This document shows, in pieces, positions 32,398 to 40,595 of a stretch of DNA of 42,162 nucleotides. Below the pieces are notes generated by a model. The model was given only the letters and a program-made list of their open reading frames with translations, was not told the DNA's origin and searched no databases. Where the stretch lies: assembly GCA_012523945.1 (NCBI GenBank), contig JAAYSO010000018.1, positions 1 through 42,162 on the forward strand. Reading direction: 5' to 3'. The stretch comes from Bacillota bacterium. GTDB taxonomy: Bacteria; Bacillota; Dethiobacteria; Dethiobacterales; Dethiobacteraceae. Made by a program: the position numbers and the translations under genes. Every line of letters starts with the position of its first letter. Within the stretch, counting starts at the first letter, position 1.

Positions 32398-34188
32398 CTA
32401 TTCAGCTTCGGGAATGATGGCGGTAATCATCATTAATACGCAACAGGCACACCAAGTAGACCAACTCCAACCGTCGGAAGCAATGGGGCCTTCAAAGATA
32501 TTTGCTTTTTCTCCCGTTAACGGATAGTAATCGTAAGGAGCAAAACCTAGAATTACACCTTTTTCTTTAACATGATCACAGAAGCGGCGGGCAATAAGGG
32601 CAGCTTCTTTTTTCTTGCCTGCCAAGTTTAAACCTGTAGTCAGTATCAAATGGGGCGGAGCCACAACTCTGCCGCTGATAAAAGTATTGGGACCGAAATC
32701 ACATAATGGGCTTCTTAAACTTTCAGTGCACAAACCGATTTCGCTGAGGAAATTTCCTTCTTCAGTCAGGGTAGCGGCAATTTTATCGATGATGTGTTGT
32801 GGCAGACGGTCCCCCAGCAGGATTGGTTGATAGCAGATCAGGCTCATACTGTCCACAGGTCTGCCGTTGGCAAAAGTTACAAATTTTTCGCCGTCCCAAA
32901 ACTCATTAATTAATGTATTCAGGAGATTTTGACTGCGGATTTGCCAGCTGTCAGCCTCGGCTGTTTTACCGCAACCGCGAGCCAGGCGTGCCGTCATTTC
33001 CATCTGGACGATGAGCAGGGCAAGAAGATCAGGGTTTTGCACCGGGAAGCCGTCTTTAAAAATAGTAGCGTCGTCCCAGCCGGATTCATTGGGATTATTG
33101 ATGGCAATTACATCGTCGCCGCGTCCGGCATTTCTTCTCTGGAGCCAGTATTCCGTCCACTTGGCAAATTTGGGATACATCCGTTCACATTCCGCCGGAG
33201 TAAGAAAACTATCACCGGCTTTACGAATCAGGGCATCCAGGGCAAAGCCTTGGAAAGGCGGCTGGATACCGGGATTTTCACCGCCCACATAGGAAATATA
33301 ACTGGGGACCCGACCTGTTTTCTCGTCCTGGTAGAGAAACATGGTGCAGATTTGGCGCCAACCTTCCTGAGGATTATTTAACATGGCCATACCCTGGTAA
33401 CTTTGCTGCCAGGAAAAAACTCCTGCCACCCAGGTATATTGGAAAAGAATGCCCGGTTCCAAAAAGCCGCCCTGGGCCTTTGTACGGTGGCTCCAGATTT
33501 GATAGATGGCATAATCCCACAGTTCTTCATAACCAGGAGCCGGGGGTAAATAGTTATGTTTAAAGCGTTCATAACTTTCAAGACTTTTGTCCACAACTTC
33601 GGCAAAGGAAGGATATACATTGTCTACGGCAAACTCCACCAAATCTTCATGAATAGCAGCTTCGAATTTCCCGGTTTCATTGGGGATGAAGTCGAAATAA
33701 ACTGCTTCGTAAATTTGTTTTTCCCTGTTCCAGGGGTAATAAGCTTCTATATTACCTTTTAGCGGCACAAATAAAAATTTGCCGTAGGTGCCGAAAGTGG
33801 CTTCCCACACCCCGTCTGCCAGGGGCAAAACTCCGTGACATGCTACCATGCCTGATTCAGGCAGGGCAGGGCAGAGTTCAATCCGCAAGGTTACACCTTG
33901 GCCGCGCACCCGTAGTTGTTCCTGACCGGTAAAAACAAATTGGACAGAACCTTTATCGCTGTTCATGGCTAGAGAGGCTGCATCGGAAAAATATGTATAC
34001 GGTAGCTCGGTGTCGCCGGCAAATAGCCTTAAGTTAAACAGAAAGGGACTGATGCCTACACTGGCAGCAGGTTTATAGCTGGAGAGGCGGAGCAGGTGGG
34101 AATAATAATCCTCGAAGATAAAAAATGCACTGCCGTTGCGGGCAAAAACTGCTCTTTGCAAATTAAATTTTTCTTTAGTTCCAAACAT
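32398..34188 (-). CDS. GH63/MGH1-like glycoside hydrolase
   Basis: The product is 596 aa from the ATG at 34188, behind GAGGTG with 7 nt spacing; a longer TTG start at 34212 is less likely. The N-terminal third looks like a beta-rich domain. The rest matches an (alpha/alpha)6 barrel of the GH63, trehalase and mannosylglycerate-hydrolase clan. Evidence includes QYTWVAGVFSWQQSYQGMAML, NPNESGWDDATIF near residue 365 (the Asp being the likely catalytic acid), GRPVDSMSLICYQPILLGDRLP and a late SDGWSWSTW. No signal peptide is seen, so it should act in the cytoplasm on an imported or storage sugar. It starts 1 base after the stop of the upstream paralogue (TAAGATG), so translation is coupled. Confidence 0.82.
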   Translation of the reverse strand: MFGTKEKFNLQRAVFARNGSAFFIFEDYYSHLLRLSSYKPAASVGISPFLFNLRLFAGDTELPYTYFSDAASLAMNSDKGSVQFVFTGQEQLRVRGQGVTLRIELCPALPESGMVACHGVLPLADGVWEATFGTYGKFLFVPLKGNIEAYYPWNREKQIYEAVYFDFIPNETGKFEAAIHEDLVEFAVDNVYPSFAEVVDKSLESYERFKHNYLPPAPGYEELWDYAIYQIWSHRTKAQGGFLEPGILFQYTWVAGVFSWQQSYQGMAMLNNPQEGWRQICTMFLYQDEKTGRVPSYISYVGGENPGIQPPFQGFALDALIRKAGDSFLTPAECERMYPKFAKWTEYWLQRRNAGRGDDVIAINNPNESGWDDATIFKDGFPVQNPDLLALLIVQMEMTARLARGCGKTAEADSWQIRSQNLLNTLINEFWDGEKFVTFANGRPVDSMSLICYQPILLGDRLPQHIIDKIAATLTEEGNFLSEIGLCTESLRSPLCDFGPNTFISGRVVAPPHLILTTGLNLAGKKKEAALIARRFCDHVKEKGVILGFAPYDYYPLTGEKANIFEGPIASDGWSWSTWCACCVLMMITAIIPEAE

Positions 34189-34189
34189 C

Positions 34190-35830
34190 TTAAAGCACCT
34201 CTTTCTTGCCAAAAATCAGAGAACCTAAGGCCAGAAGGGCTGCACAAGCACCGGGAGCATAAAATGCTCCTGCTTCTACCTCTTTGCCGCGGGCATCATT
34301 GGCACCGTTGTGTAGACAAGATTTTATCAGTGTTTTTGCAACTGTAGCGGCAATGGACGGATACCCTGAATCATAAAGACCCATAATAATTAATGTTGCC
34401 GGGATAATGGGCAGTTGCTCCCAAGGCAAAATCTTTGCGTTTTCGGCTAAAATACCGGTTATATTTCCAGGTAGCCGTTTGCCTAAAATAAGCGGGAGAA
34501 AATTAAGCATACCTGACAGGGGATACGCAGTGCCCGTTTTGCTGTTCAGGCAAACGAACCGGTCCTCCTGCCAAAGTTTTCCGGTGAGAAAATTAAGCTG
34601 CTGCCGGGATTTTTCTTCCCAGGTTTTTGCCTCGTCAGCTTTTCCCAGTATAGATGCCAGTTTGGCCAAGGATTCCGTTGCCAAAACCAAGTAAGCGGCC
34701 AAATCCGGCGCAGCTGCCGGCAGTTGGCAGTGGGAGATTTCTCCGGTCCAACCGCATTCGTGATAATAAGCGTAGAAGCCGGCACCGGCAGCGTCCGTCC
34801 GCCGGGTTAACCACCAATTTACTGCCTTTGCCATGGCTTCGTACAGGGCAAATAGTTTTTTCTCATCGATACCATTGAAATTGTGATTTGCAATTAAGCA
34901 ACTAACCGTAAAAGCATAAAGGGGAGGAGCAGCTTCATAAAGGTGTTGCCTTTTTGTTACCCAGGCGGGAATAAGGCCCTGAGGTGTGGCAAAGGAGAAA
35001 ATGGTGTTAATCAGGTCTAAAGCTTTAGCAGTATCCTGAAACGCTAAAGCAATTACTGCCTGTTCAGCTGTATATATTTTTGTTTCGCTCATTTTATTGG
35101 ACGGGGCCAGTTTTTTACCGTTAAAATCAACCAGACCGGTCCAAAGATTATAGGTGCAAATTTCAAAAAAGTCCTCATATTCAGAAAAATTACCTGCTAA
35201 AGTTGCTTTAAAGTTCTGGTAATCAGCTTTGGCATCGACGGCACAAAGTTGAAAACTGTCTGTAATAGCCGGCAGCTCGTAGGTGTCATCCGTTTCATAA
35301 ATAATAAGTTCAAAATTCCCGTCGGGATCAGGTTCAACATAAATAACAGGATCTGTACGCCTCAAACCTTTTAAATCCCAGTAGCTGTCTAATGTAACTT
35401 TACCTTTTTGGGCTTTAATGAGATAAACTGTGTCCCCCAGTAATAATTCAATGCCCAAGGAGGTGGTGACGGCATTTTCGCCAAAGCCAAGCCTGCCATT
35501 TAATTTTAAGCCTGTATTCTTACCGGCGATACGTAAAACTTTTGCTCCATCCAGGACAAAAATTACTTCTCCGGTGTCTGTTTGCAGCTGGATGTGGAAG
35601 GGGCTGGCTTGGCAAGTAAAATCCTGGCCAAGATTTTCCCGGGTGGGAGTAACTTTAATAAAGCCTTTAGGCCCCGCTGCGGGTCCGCCGATAAAGGAAA
35701 TACCGCCCTCTGAGGCCAGAGCAAGATAGAGGCCTTTTTCCCAACCGGCACCAAGGTTGTCGCTTTCTTCATAGACCATGTGCCGCGACAGATGTCTGCT
35801 AAAAGGCATCTTTTTTAGGTCAAGCTGCAT
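34190..35830 (-). CDS. Diverged GH63/MGH1-like protein, probably non-catalytic
   Basis: This 546-aa protein has the same overall layout as its neighbour downstream and is weakly similar to it: AEQAVIALAFQDTAKALDLINTIF, TPQGLIPAWV, LYALYEAMAKAVNWWLTRR-like helices, and AYPLSGMLNFLPLILGKRLPG matching DSMSLICYQPILLGDRLP. At the motif that holds the catalytic acid it reads YHECGWTGEI where the neighbour has NPNESGWDDA, so the Asp is replaced by Thr. It may be a partner subunit or have a different chemistry. The start ATG at 35830 has AAAGGAG 8 nt upstream. It is the first gene of a two-gene operon. Confidence 0.72.
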   Translation of the reverse strand: MQLDLKKMPFSRHLSRHMVYEESDNLGAGWEKGLYLALASEGGISFIGGPAAGPKGFIKVTPTRENLGQDFTCQASPFHIQLQTDTGEVIFVLDGAKVLRIAGKNTGLKLNGRLGFGENAVTTSLGIELLLGDTVYLIKAQKGKVTLDSYWDLKGLRRTDPVIYVEPDPDGNFELIIYETDDTYELPAITDSFQLCAVDAKADYQNFKATLAGNFSEYEDFFEICTYNLWTGLVDFNGKKLAPSNKMSETKIYTAEQAVIALAFQDTAKALDLINTIFSFATPQGLIPAWVTKRQHLYEAAPPLYAFTVSCLIANHNFNGIDEKKLFALYEAMAKAVNWWLTRRTDAAGAGFYAYYHECGWTGEISHCQLPAAAPDLAAYLVLATESLAKLASILGKADEAKTWEEKSRQQLNFLTGKLWQEDRFVCLNSKTGTAYPLSGMLNFLPLILGKRLPGNITGILAENAKILPWEQLPIIPATLIIMGLYDSGYPSIAATVAKTLIKSCLHNGANDARGKEVEAGAFYAPGACAALLALGSLIFGKKEVL

Positions 35831-36174
35831 GCCAATGCTCCTTTCAGTTTAATTTTCTTATCCATAGTTTACCATAGCAGTATAGTTTTGCATAGAAGGA
35901 AGTTAGACACAGGAAAATGCTTCGCATCGCGCAAACTTAAGGGGGTATCCTCCTTAACAACTCCACCGGAGAGAAAAGAAAGCAAAGCAAGAATATGACG
36001 CTACGCATTTGTTATCAATGGTGCGTAATAATATAACTACTGTTATAAAAAAAGAAAAAGGATTGCGGACAATAATATTGAATAATAACAATTTAAATAA
36101 CACATATTTCCTCAAAAGCTGAACATTGTTTTCTGAAAAGATGTGCAACTAAAAGTAGCAGAGAGGAGAAATTA
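35831..36174. other. Intergenic region with small hairpins
   Basis: No gene is visible in this 344-base gap between divergent genes. A hairpin TAAGGGGG/CCTCCTTA with a TAT loop (35938-35956) is followed by CTCC-ACC-GGAG (35962-35972). TATAAC-TACT-GTTATA (36032-36047) is a short inverted repeat, and ACGCA/TGCGT (36003-36026) is another. The rest is very AT-rich. I see no promoter with two good boxes and no cobalamin riboswitch before cbiZ. Confidence 0.45.
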
Positions 36175-37269
36175 ATGCTTTGCCGGACACTTGCAGGAGA
36201 TGAAGTTTTTTGTTATGGTCAATCCGTTGTGGTAAAATTTGCAGGAAAGCGTTATGTCATCAGCACCGGGCCAATAAACGGAGGGTATCATGAGAACCTG
36301 ACCAGTGTATTTAACCATGATTTAAATCCTCCTGAAGGGATGCCAAAAGTTTTAAGGGCGCCCACATATGAAGAGCATATGATCTTGGTGGCAAAAGATC
36401 TGGGGTTAGACCCAAAACGTACAAGCGGCCTGGGCACATCTGTCCCGATGGAAAATGTTTCTGTCAAGCAGGCTGAAGATAAAGGCTTGGAAGTAACAGC
36501 CATTGCTACGGCGGGAGTGGAAATAAACGCCGGTAGGGCAGGAGATCCGGCTGCTTATGACGAACGCTATCTGGCAAACGAGGGAGAATCGGGGACCATA
36601 AATATTATTCTGCTTATTAGTGCCAAATTGACACCGGGTGCTTTAGCGCGCAGTCTAATCACAATCACAGAAGCAAAGACTGCCGCATTGCAGGAACTTA
36701 TGATTGATAGCCGTTATTCCAGTGGACTTGCCACCGGCACCGGAACAGACGGTATCATTGCTGTCAGTAACGCAGAATCGGATATTGTTTTGACAAATGC
36801 GGGCAAACATACTAGACTGGGTGAACTGATCGGCAAAACTGTAAAAGATGCAGTAAAAGAAGCATTGTTTAAGCAAGCAGGCATATGTGCAAATTCGCAG
36901 CATAGCTTATTAAGAAGATGGCGCCGTTACGGTCTGACCGCAGAAAGTCTCTGGCAGCAATATTCCCGGAGGGAAGATCCGAAAAAAGTTGATCGACAGA
37001 TGTTTTTAAGAAAAATGGACATATGGGATCAAAACGAAGCTTTAGTTGTCTATGGCACTCTTTATTTACACCTTCTCGACCAGTTTGAATGGGACTTAAT
37101 TCACTTGCCGGCAGCAAAAAAAGCTGCCTTGACAATCCTGGAAAAGTTACAGCAAGACTTTAGCCTAAATTGTAAATGGCCGCAACTAAGCGATGAAAAA
37201 AGTTTTCTTGCCTGGGCCGTCAGTTGTTTTACAGAACTGCTCTGTCAATTATTTAAGTTTGAAATATAG
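36175..37269 (+). CDS. cbiZ: Adenosylcobinamide amidohydrolase CbiZ with C-terminal extension
   Basis: CbiZ cleaves the aminopropanol (nucleotide-loop) side chain from adenosylcobinamide to give cobyric acid, the salvage and cobamide-remodelling route. In this 364-aa protein the CbiZ domain fills about residues 1-235: VISTGPINGGYHENLTSVFNHDL, GLGTSVPMENVSVK, ATAGVEINAGRAGDP, TINIILLISAKLTPGALARS, EAKTAALQEL, SGLATGTGTDGI and KHTRLGELIG. The following 130 residues are mostly helical (LLRRWRRYGLTAESLWQQY...WDLIHLP) and are not part of the usual domain as I know it. The start has GAGGAG 6 nt upstream. The gene stands alone, but cobT in this window belongs to the same pathway. Confidence 0.88.
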   Translation: MLCRTLAGDEVFCYGQSVVVKFAGKRYVISTGPINGGYHENLTSVFNHDLNPPEGMPKVLRAPTYEEHMILVAKDLGLDPKRTSGLGTSVPMENVSVKQAEDKGLEVTAIATAGVEINAGRAGDPAAYDERYLANEGESGTINIILLISAKLTPGALARSLITITEAKTAALQELMIDSRYSSGLATGTGTDGIIAVSNAESDIVLTNAGKHTRLGELIGKTVKDAVKEALFKQAGICANSQHSLLRRWRRYGLTAESLWQQYSRREDPKKVDRQMFLRKMDIWDQNEALVVYGTLYLHLLDQFEWDLIHLPAAKKAALTILEKLQQDFSLNCKWPQLSDEKSFLAWAVSCFTELLCQLFKFEI

Positions 37270-37296
37270 ACCTTTGTAAGCAGGATCCAACTACCG

Positions 37297-37319
37297 CCAT
37301 AAAACAAATTGTTTTATGG
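37297..37319. repeat. Perfect inverted repeat downstream of cbiZ
   Basis: CCATAAAACA and TGTTTTATGG form a 10-bp perfect stem with an AAT loop, 27 bases after the cbiZ stop. There is no T-tail, so it may be an mRNA-end hairpin or an operator for the lipoprotein gene that follows. Confidence 0.6.
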
Positions 37320-37434
37320 TAGACTGATAATTGGTATGTAGTGTTTGGTTGGAAAGGAAAGAAGGAGTGTAGGCAATTTTTGAGCTTAAATTTAGTTTAA
37401 CAGGTGCTGCTCAGAGGAATAAGGGGTTGGAAAT

Positions 37435-38013
37435 ATGTTGATAAAGAAAATAATCTGTTTGTTGTTTGTTTTTCTGTTGGCAAATTTATTTCTGGATGGG
37501 TGCGAGAAACATGATGAAAATACCCTCATTACACCGGATGTTGAGTTAGAAGGACAGTTATTCAATACAGCTGTGAAAAAGACGGATCAAGCTCATTATG
37601 AGCTAACTAATACTGAATTTGCCGAATATCTTAATTATAATTATGAGGGCAAATGTATGTATATTGCCGGATTAAAGCCTTTCACGGAATTTGGTACCAC
37701 TAATGAAGGCAGTGTTGCCTTGAATCCGGAGGAAAATATTTTAATTTTCGGCATGACAAAAGGCAACGACACCAACACCAATGCCGTTGACGGTCCTCAT
37801 GTATATTTTAAAATGAATTTGGAAACTGAAGAAATTATCGAGAAAAAATTCTCACCCGCACCTGACTATGCTTTTTTTGCAGCTGAAGAACTGGTGGAGA
37901 GTGGGGAAATTATTTCCTTAAGTGATGAGCGTTTGCTAGAAATAGGGAAATTTTTTGAAATCTTGATTGCCGAAATCGAAGCAGATAATACAGCAGCTTT
38001 AGAGGATGAATAA
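37435..38013 (+). CDS. Putative lipoprotein of unknown function
   Basis: A 192-aa protein with a hydrophobic start (KKIICLLFVFLLANLFLDGC) that ends in a lipobox-like DGC, so it is probably lipidated and exported. The position before the Cys is Gly, as expected. The mature part is acidic (VELEGQLFNTAVKKTDQAHYELTNTEFAEYLNYNYEGKC, then GMTKGNDTNTNAVDGPHVYFKMNLETEEIIEKKF). I know no family for it. The start ATG at 37435 has AAGGGG upstream. It is monocistronic, with a terminator at 38048. Confidence 0.75.
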   Translation: MLIKKIICLLFVFLLANLFLDGCEKHDENTLITPDVELEGQLFNTAVKKTDQAHYELTNTEFAEYLNYNYEGKCMYIAGLKPFTEFGTTNEGSVALNPEENILIFGMTKGNDTNTNAVDGPHVYFKMNLETEEIIEKKFSPAPDYAFFAAEELVESGEIISLSDERLLEIGKFFEILIAEIEADNTAALEDE

Positions 38014-38047
38014 ACGATCTGTTTGGCGAGAAAATTAAACAGAGAAG

Positions 38048-38080
38048 AAAGCCTGCCGTCTTACGCAGGCTTTTGCTTTT
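38048..38080 (+). terminator. Terminator of the lipoprotein gene
   Basis: AAAGCCTGC and GCAGGCTTT pair around CGTCTTAC, followed by TTGCTTTT. Confidence 0.82.
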
Positions 38081-38233
38081 CTGGCACATCCGTTAACAAG
38101 AAATAATTTGTATGGTATGCCTGGCCTAAGCGAGGTTAATGTATATTAACTGAACTAAAGGCAGCTAAAGGAAAACCAAAGTTTATCAGAGAATAAAAAA
38201 TTAGAAATAAAATTTCAGCATTGGAGTGTAAGA

Positions 38234-39634
38234 ATGGAATTAAAAGATATTTGGCCTGTTATTATCCCCGGAGCCTTTATGCAGATATTTATACAAGCAT
38301 ATTATATTAGACATTGTTGGCTGAACAAAAATTTAGCCCGCAGACAGAAAGCAGCCTATATTGCCGCCATTGTTGTTTTTAACATTCCGGCTGCGGCAGT
38401 TTATTTGTTTGCTACCAGGGAAACAAGCGAGAAAGTTATATGGGAAGAGCAGGAAGTTACTGCGGTGGACAGCCAGATCAGCCAGGGTATTTTTGTGCTC
38501 TTGCTTGTGGCTTATGAAATTTTTTCTCTGCGCATCATTTCTGCGAATCTTGGTACAACTTGGTACCCTCTTATAAGTGTACTGCTGGGTGCATGTTTTG
38601 TCATTATGATTATCCACGGTCTCCTGGTGAAAAAAGCTAATCCATACTTGCACTATTTACTTTCCGCACTGCAAATAATGTTTATTTTTCCCGTGGAATT
38701 TTTAAATGAAACTTACGGGGCACCTTTCATCATCCTGATCGTTGTGGCCGCCATTATTAATACAGTTTCCCTGCCGCAGGCAAAAAAAATTTCCTTCACT
38801 GTTTCAATTTTATATCTGGCATTACTTATTACTAAAGTTAAGGTAAGTGCTGATTTTACCGATGAGGGGGATGCCATTAGTTTCGTCTACATGAGTCTTT
38901 TAGTTTATGTGCTGGTTTTTGCCGCTTTTTACTCTCTCAACAAACAGCTTATTACCAATCAACAACTGGCAAAAGCTATAAAAAGGTTACAGGAACAAGC
39001 GTTACAGCTGCAGAAAATGAGTGTCATTGAAGAGCGTAACCGCATTGCCGGTGAAATACACGATACGGTTGGACATACATTAACCAGTGCCATTATTACC
39101 ATTGAGGCCGGGGAAGCGTTATTTGCCAATAATGCAGAGGAAGCACTGAACAAGTTTTCACTGGCTAAAGAACAAGTTAAGCGCGGACTGAATGAAATCC
39201 GTAATTCAGTTAGGGCAATTCATACCGGTCATGAAGATGATTTTATTTATCAGCTTACACAGCTTATCCGTGAAATAAAGCAGCATACCGGTTTGCAGAT
39301 CACCAAAATAGTTGAGTTAAAAAGTAAATTACTGCCCATCCAAAAAAGAGTATTGTTGCAGACCATTAAAGAATGTGCCACTAATAGTATTAAACATGGA
39401 AAAAGTACGGAACTGGATCTTTTGTTGCAGGAACACAATGACATCATCAGGCTCACCGTCAGTGATAACGGTCTGGGCGCAGAGCGGTTTAACTATGGAT
39501 TAGGGCTAACACTGATGCAGGAGCGGATACAAAGTTTAGGCGGCACCTTAGAAATCGACACGGCTGCAAAAGAAGGTTTTACCGTTAGCATAACTTTGCC
39601 TGCGGGAAAAGAAACGGGAGGGAAAGAAAATTAG
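38234..39634 (+). CDS. NarL-type sensor histidine kinase with PLDc_N-like N-terminus
   Basis: A 466-aa membrane kinase. Its first 70 residues (PVIIPGAFMQIFIQAYYIRHCW...IVVFNIPAAAVYLFATRE) look like the PLDc_N two-helix module. About six more helices follow, up to about residue 240. The HisKA_3 segment EERNRIAGEIHDTVGHTL holds the phosphoacceptor His276. The ATPase has an N-box (TIKECATNSIKHGKS) and G-boxes (VSDNGLGAERFNYGLGLTLMQERI). It should phosphorylate the response regulator encoded next to it. The start ATG at 38234 has GGAG about 7 nt upstream. It overlaps the next gene by 5 bases. The sensed signal is unknown, and cell-envelope stress would fit the neighbours. Confidence 0.9.
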   Translation: MELKDIWPVIIPGAFMQIFIQAYYIRHCWLNKNLARRQKAAYIAAIVVFNIPAAAVYLFATRETSEKVIWEEQEVTAVDSQISQGIFVLLLVAYEIFSLRIISANLGTTWYPLISVLLGACFVIMIIHGLLVKKANPYLHYLLSALQIMFIFPVEFLNETYGAPFIILIVVAAIINTVSLPQAKKISFTVSILYLALLITKVKVSADFTDEGDAISFVYMSLLVYVLVFAAFYSLNKQLITNQQLAKAIKRLQEQALQLQKMSVIEERNRIAGEIHDTVGHTLTSAIITIEAGEALFANNAEEALNKFSLAKEQVKRGLNEIRNSVRAIHTGHEDDFIYQLTQLIREIKQHTGLQITKIVELKSKLLPIQKRVLLQTIKECATNSIKHGKSTELDLLLQEHNDIIRLTVSDNGLGAERFNYGLGLTLMQERIQSLGGTLEIDTAAKEGFTVSITLPAGKETGGKEN

Positions 39635-40262
39635 TATCGGCGTTTTAATAGTTGATGATCAGACTATTATCCGTGACGGCTTAAAATCACTCTTAAGTGC
39701 CTATGCTGATATTGAAGTTGTAGGAGATGCTGCAAACGGCCGGGAAGCATATGAACTTACATGTCAACTGCAACCTGATGTCGTATTAATGGACATACGC
39801 ATGCCTGACATGGATGGGGTAGAAGCAACTCGCTTGATAAAAAAAGATTTTCCGCAAACAGTGATTATTGTACTAACTACTTTTGATGATGATGATTATA
39901 TAATTAATGCTCTAACATACGGAGCAGCAGGATATCTTTTGAAAGATATCAGCGGAGAAAAATTGGTTGAAGCAATCCGCGATGGTCTTTCCGGCAATAT
40001 TATCTTACCAGGCCGGGTTGCCGCCAAAATTACTTCCCGCCTGGCGCAGGAGTCCACGCCAAGAATCACCAGAGAAGAATTTACTGAACGCGAGCTTGAG
40101 GTTATTACTTTGCTTGTGCAGGGAAAATCCAATAAGGAAATCGCAGAAACGCTTTCACTTACTGTAGGGACGGTGAAAAATTATATTAGCCAGATTTATG
40201 CCAAAATAAATGTGAAAGACCGGGCCAATGCCGTCTTGGTCTTAAAAAAGATGGGGCTCTGA
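39630..40262 (+). CDS. NarL/LuxR-type response regulator, probable ATT start
   Basis: A 210-aa response regulator paired with the kinase before it. The receiver has the acid pocket Asp9-Asp10 (VLIVDDQTIIRDGL), phosphoacceptor Asp55 (VVLMDIRMP) and a Lys near 105 (GYLLKD). The C-terminal LuxR helix-turn-helix reads FTERELEVITLLVQGKSNKEIAETLSLTVGTVKNYISQIY. The first in-frame ATG (39789) would cut off the acid pocket and cannot be the start. Upstream there is no in-frame ATG, GTG or TTG after the stop at 39591. The ATT at 39630, in ATTAG overlapping the kinase stop, has GGGAGG 8 nt upstream and gives the expected (M)SIGVLIVDDQ. A CTG at 39600 is a weaker choice. Confidence 0.88.
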   Translation: MSIGVLIVDDQTIIRDGLKSLLSAYADIEVVGDAANGREAYELTCQLQPDVVLMDIRMPDMDGVEATRLIKKDFPQTVIIVLTTFDDDDYIINALTYGAAGYLLKDISGEKLVEAIRDGLSGNIILPGRVAAKITSRLAQESTPRITREEFTERELEVITLLVQGKSNKEIAETLSLTVGTVKNYISQIYAKINVKDRANAVLVLKKMGL

Positions 40263-40286
40263 TCAGAACTTTGAAACGAAAACCAG

Positions 40287-40309
40287 AAAGGCTGTAATGC
40301 CTTTTTTTT
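40287..40309 (+). terminator. Terminator after the response regulator
   Basis: AAAGGC and GCCTTT pair around TGTAAT, followed by eight Ts, 24 bases past the stop. The stem is short, so readthrough into the ABC module is possible. Confidence 0.65.
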
Positions 40310-40318
40310 GTTACTGTT

Positions 40319-40364
40319 TCATGACCCGGGTAACTTATCATATGACTTCATGATTAGTTATAAT
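40319..40364 (+). promoter_or_regulatory. Putative regulated promoter of the ABC module
   Basis: TTATCA (40335-40340) and TATAAT (40359-40364) are 18 bases apart. Two copies of the palindrome TCATGA, each preceded by a T, lie at 40319-40324 and 40348-40353, one of them within the promoter spacer. They could be binding sites of the response regulator encoded just upstream. Confidence 0.45.
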
Positions 40365-40394
40365 CAAGGCAAAAAGAGACAGGAGGGCGGATTA

Positions 40395-40595
40395 ATGGAA
40401 CTGACTTTAGAAACTTTTTTGCTGTTTCTGCCGTTAATTGTGCTGCAATTTGCCTTAGCCATTTATAGCATTGTAAAAATATTTACAGAAGGGGTAAGGA
40501 ATCTTAACCGCTGGGCGTGGCTTGTAATTTGCCTGTTATTTAATATTCTCGGACCCATCAGTTTTTTACTGTTCGGTAGAAAGAAGGAATATTAA
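40395..40595 (+). CDS. PLDc_N (YxlE-like) small membrane protein
   Basis: A 66-aa protein with two membrane helices: LETFLLFLPLIVLQFALAIYSIVKI and WAWLVICLLFNILGPISFLLFGRKKEY. This is the PLDc_N module, named from the N-terminus of phospholipase D-like cardiolipin synthases but also found alone, as in Bacillus subtilis YxlE next to the YxlFG transporter. The ATG at 40395 has AGGAGGG about 8 nt upstream; longer readings upstream lie in the promoter. Its stop codon is directly followed by the ATG of the ABC ATPase. It may be a regulatory or accessory subunit of the transporter. Confidence 0.88.
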   Translation: MELTLETFLLFLPLIVLQFALAIYSIVKIFTEGVRNLNRWAWLVICLLFNILGPISFLLFGRKKEY

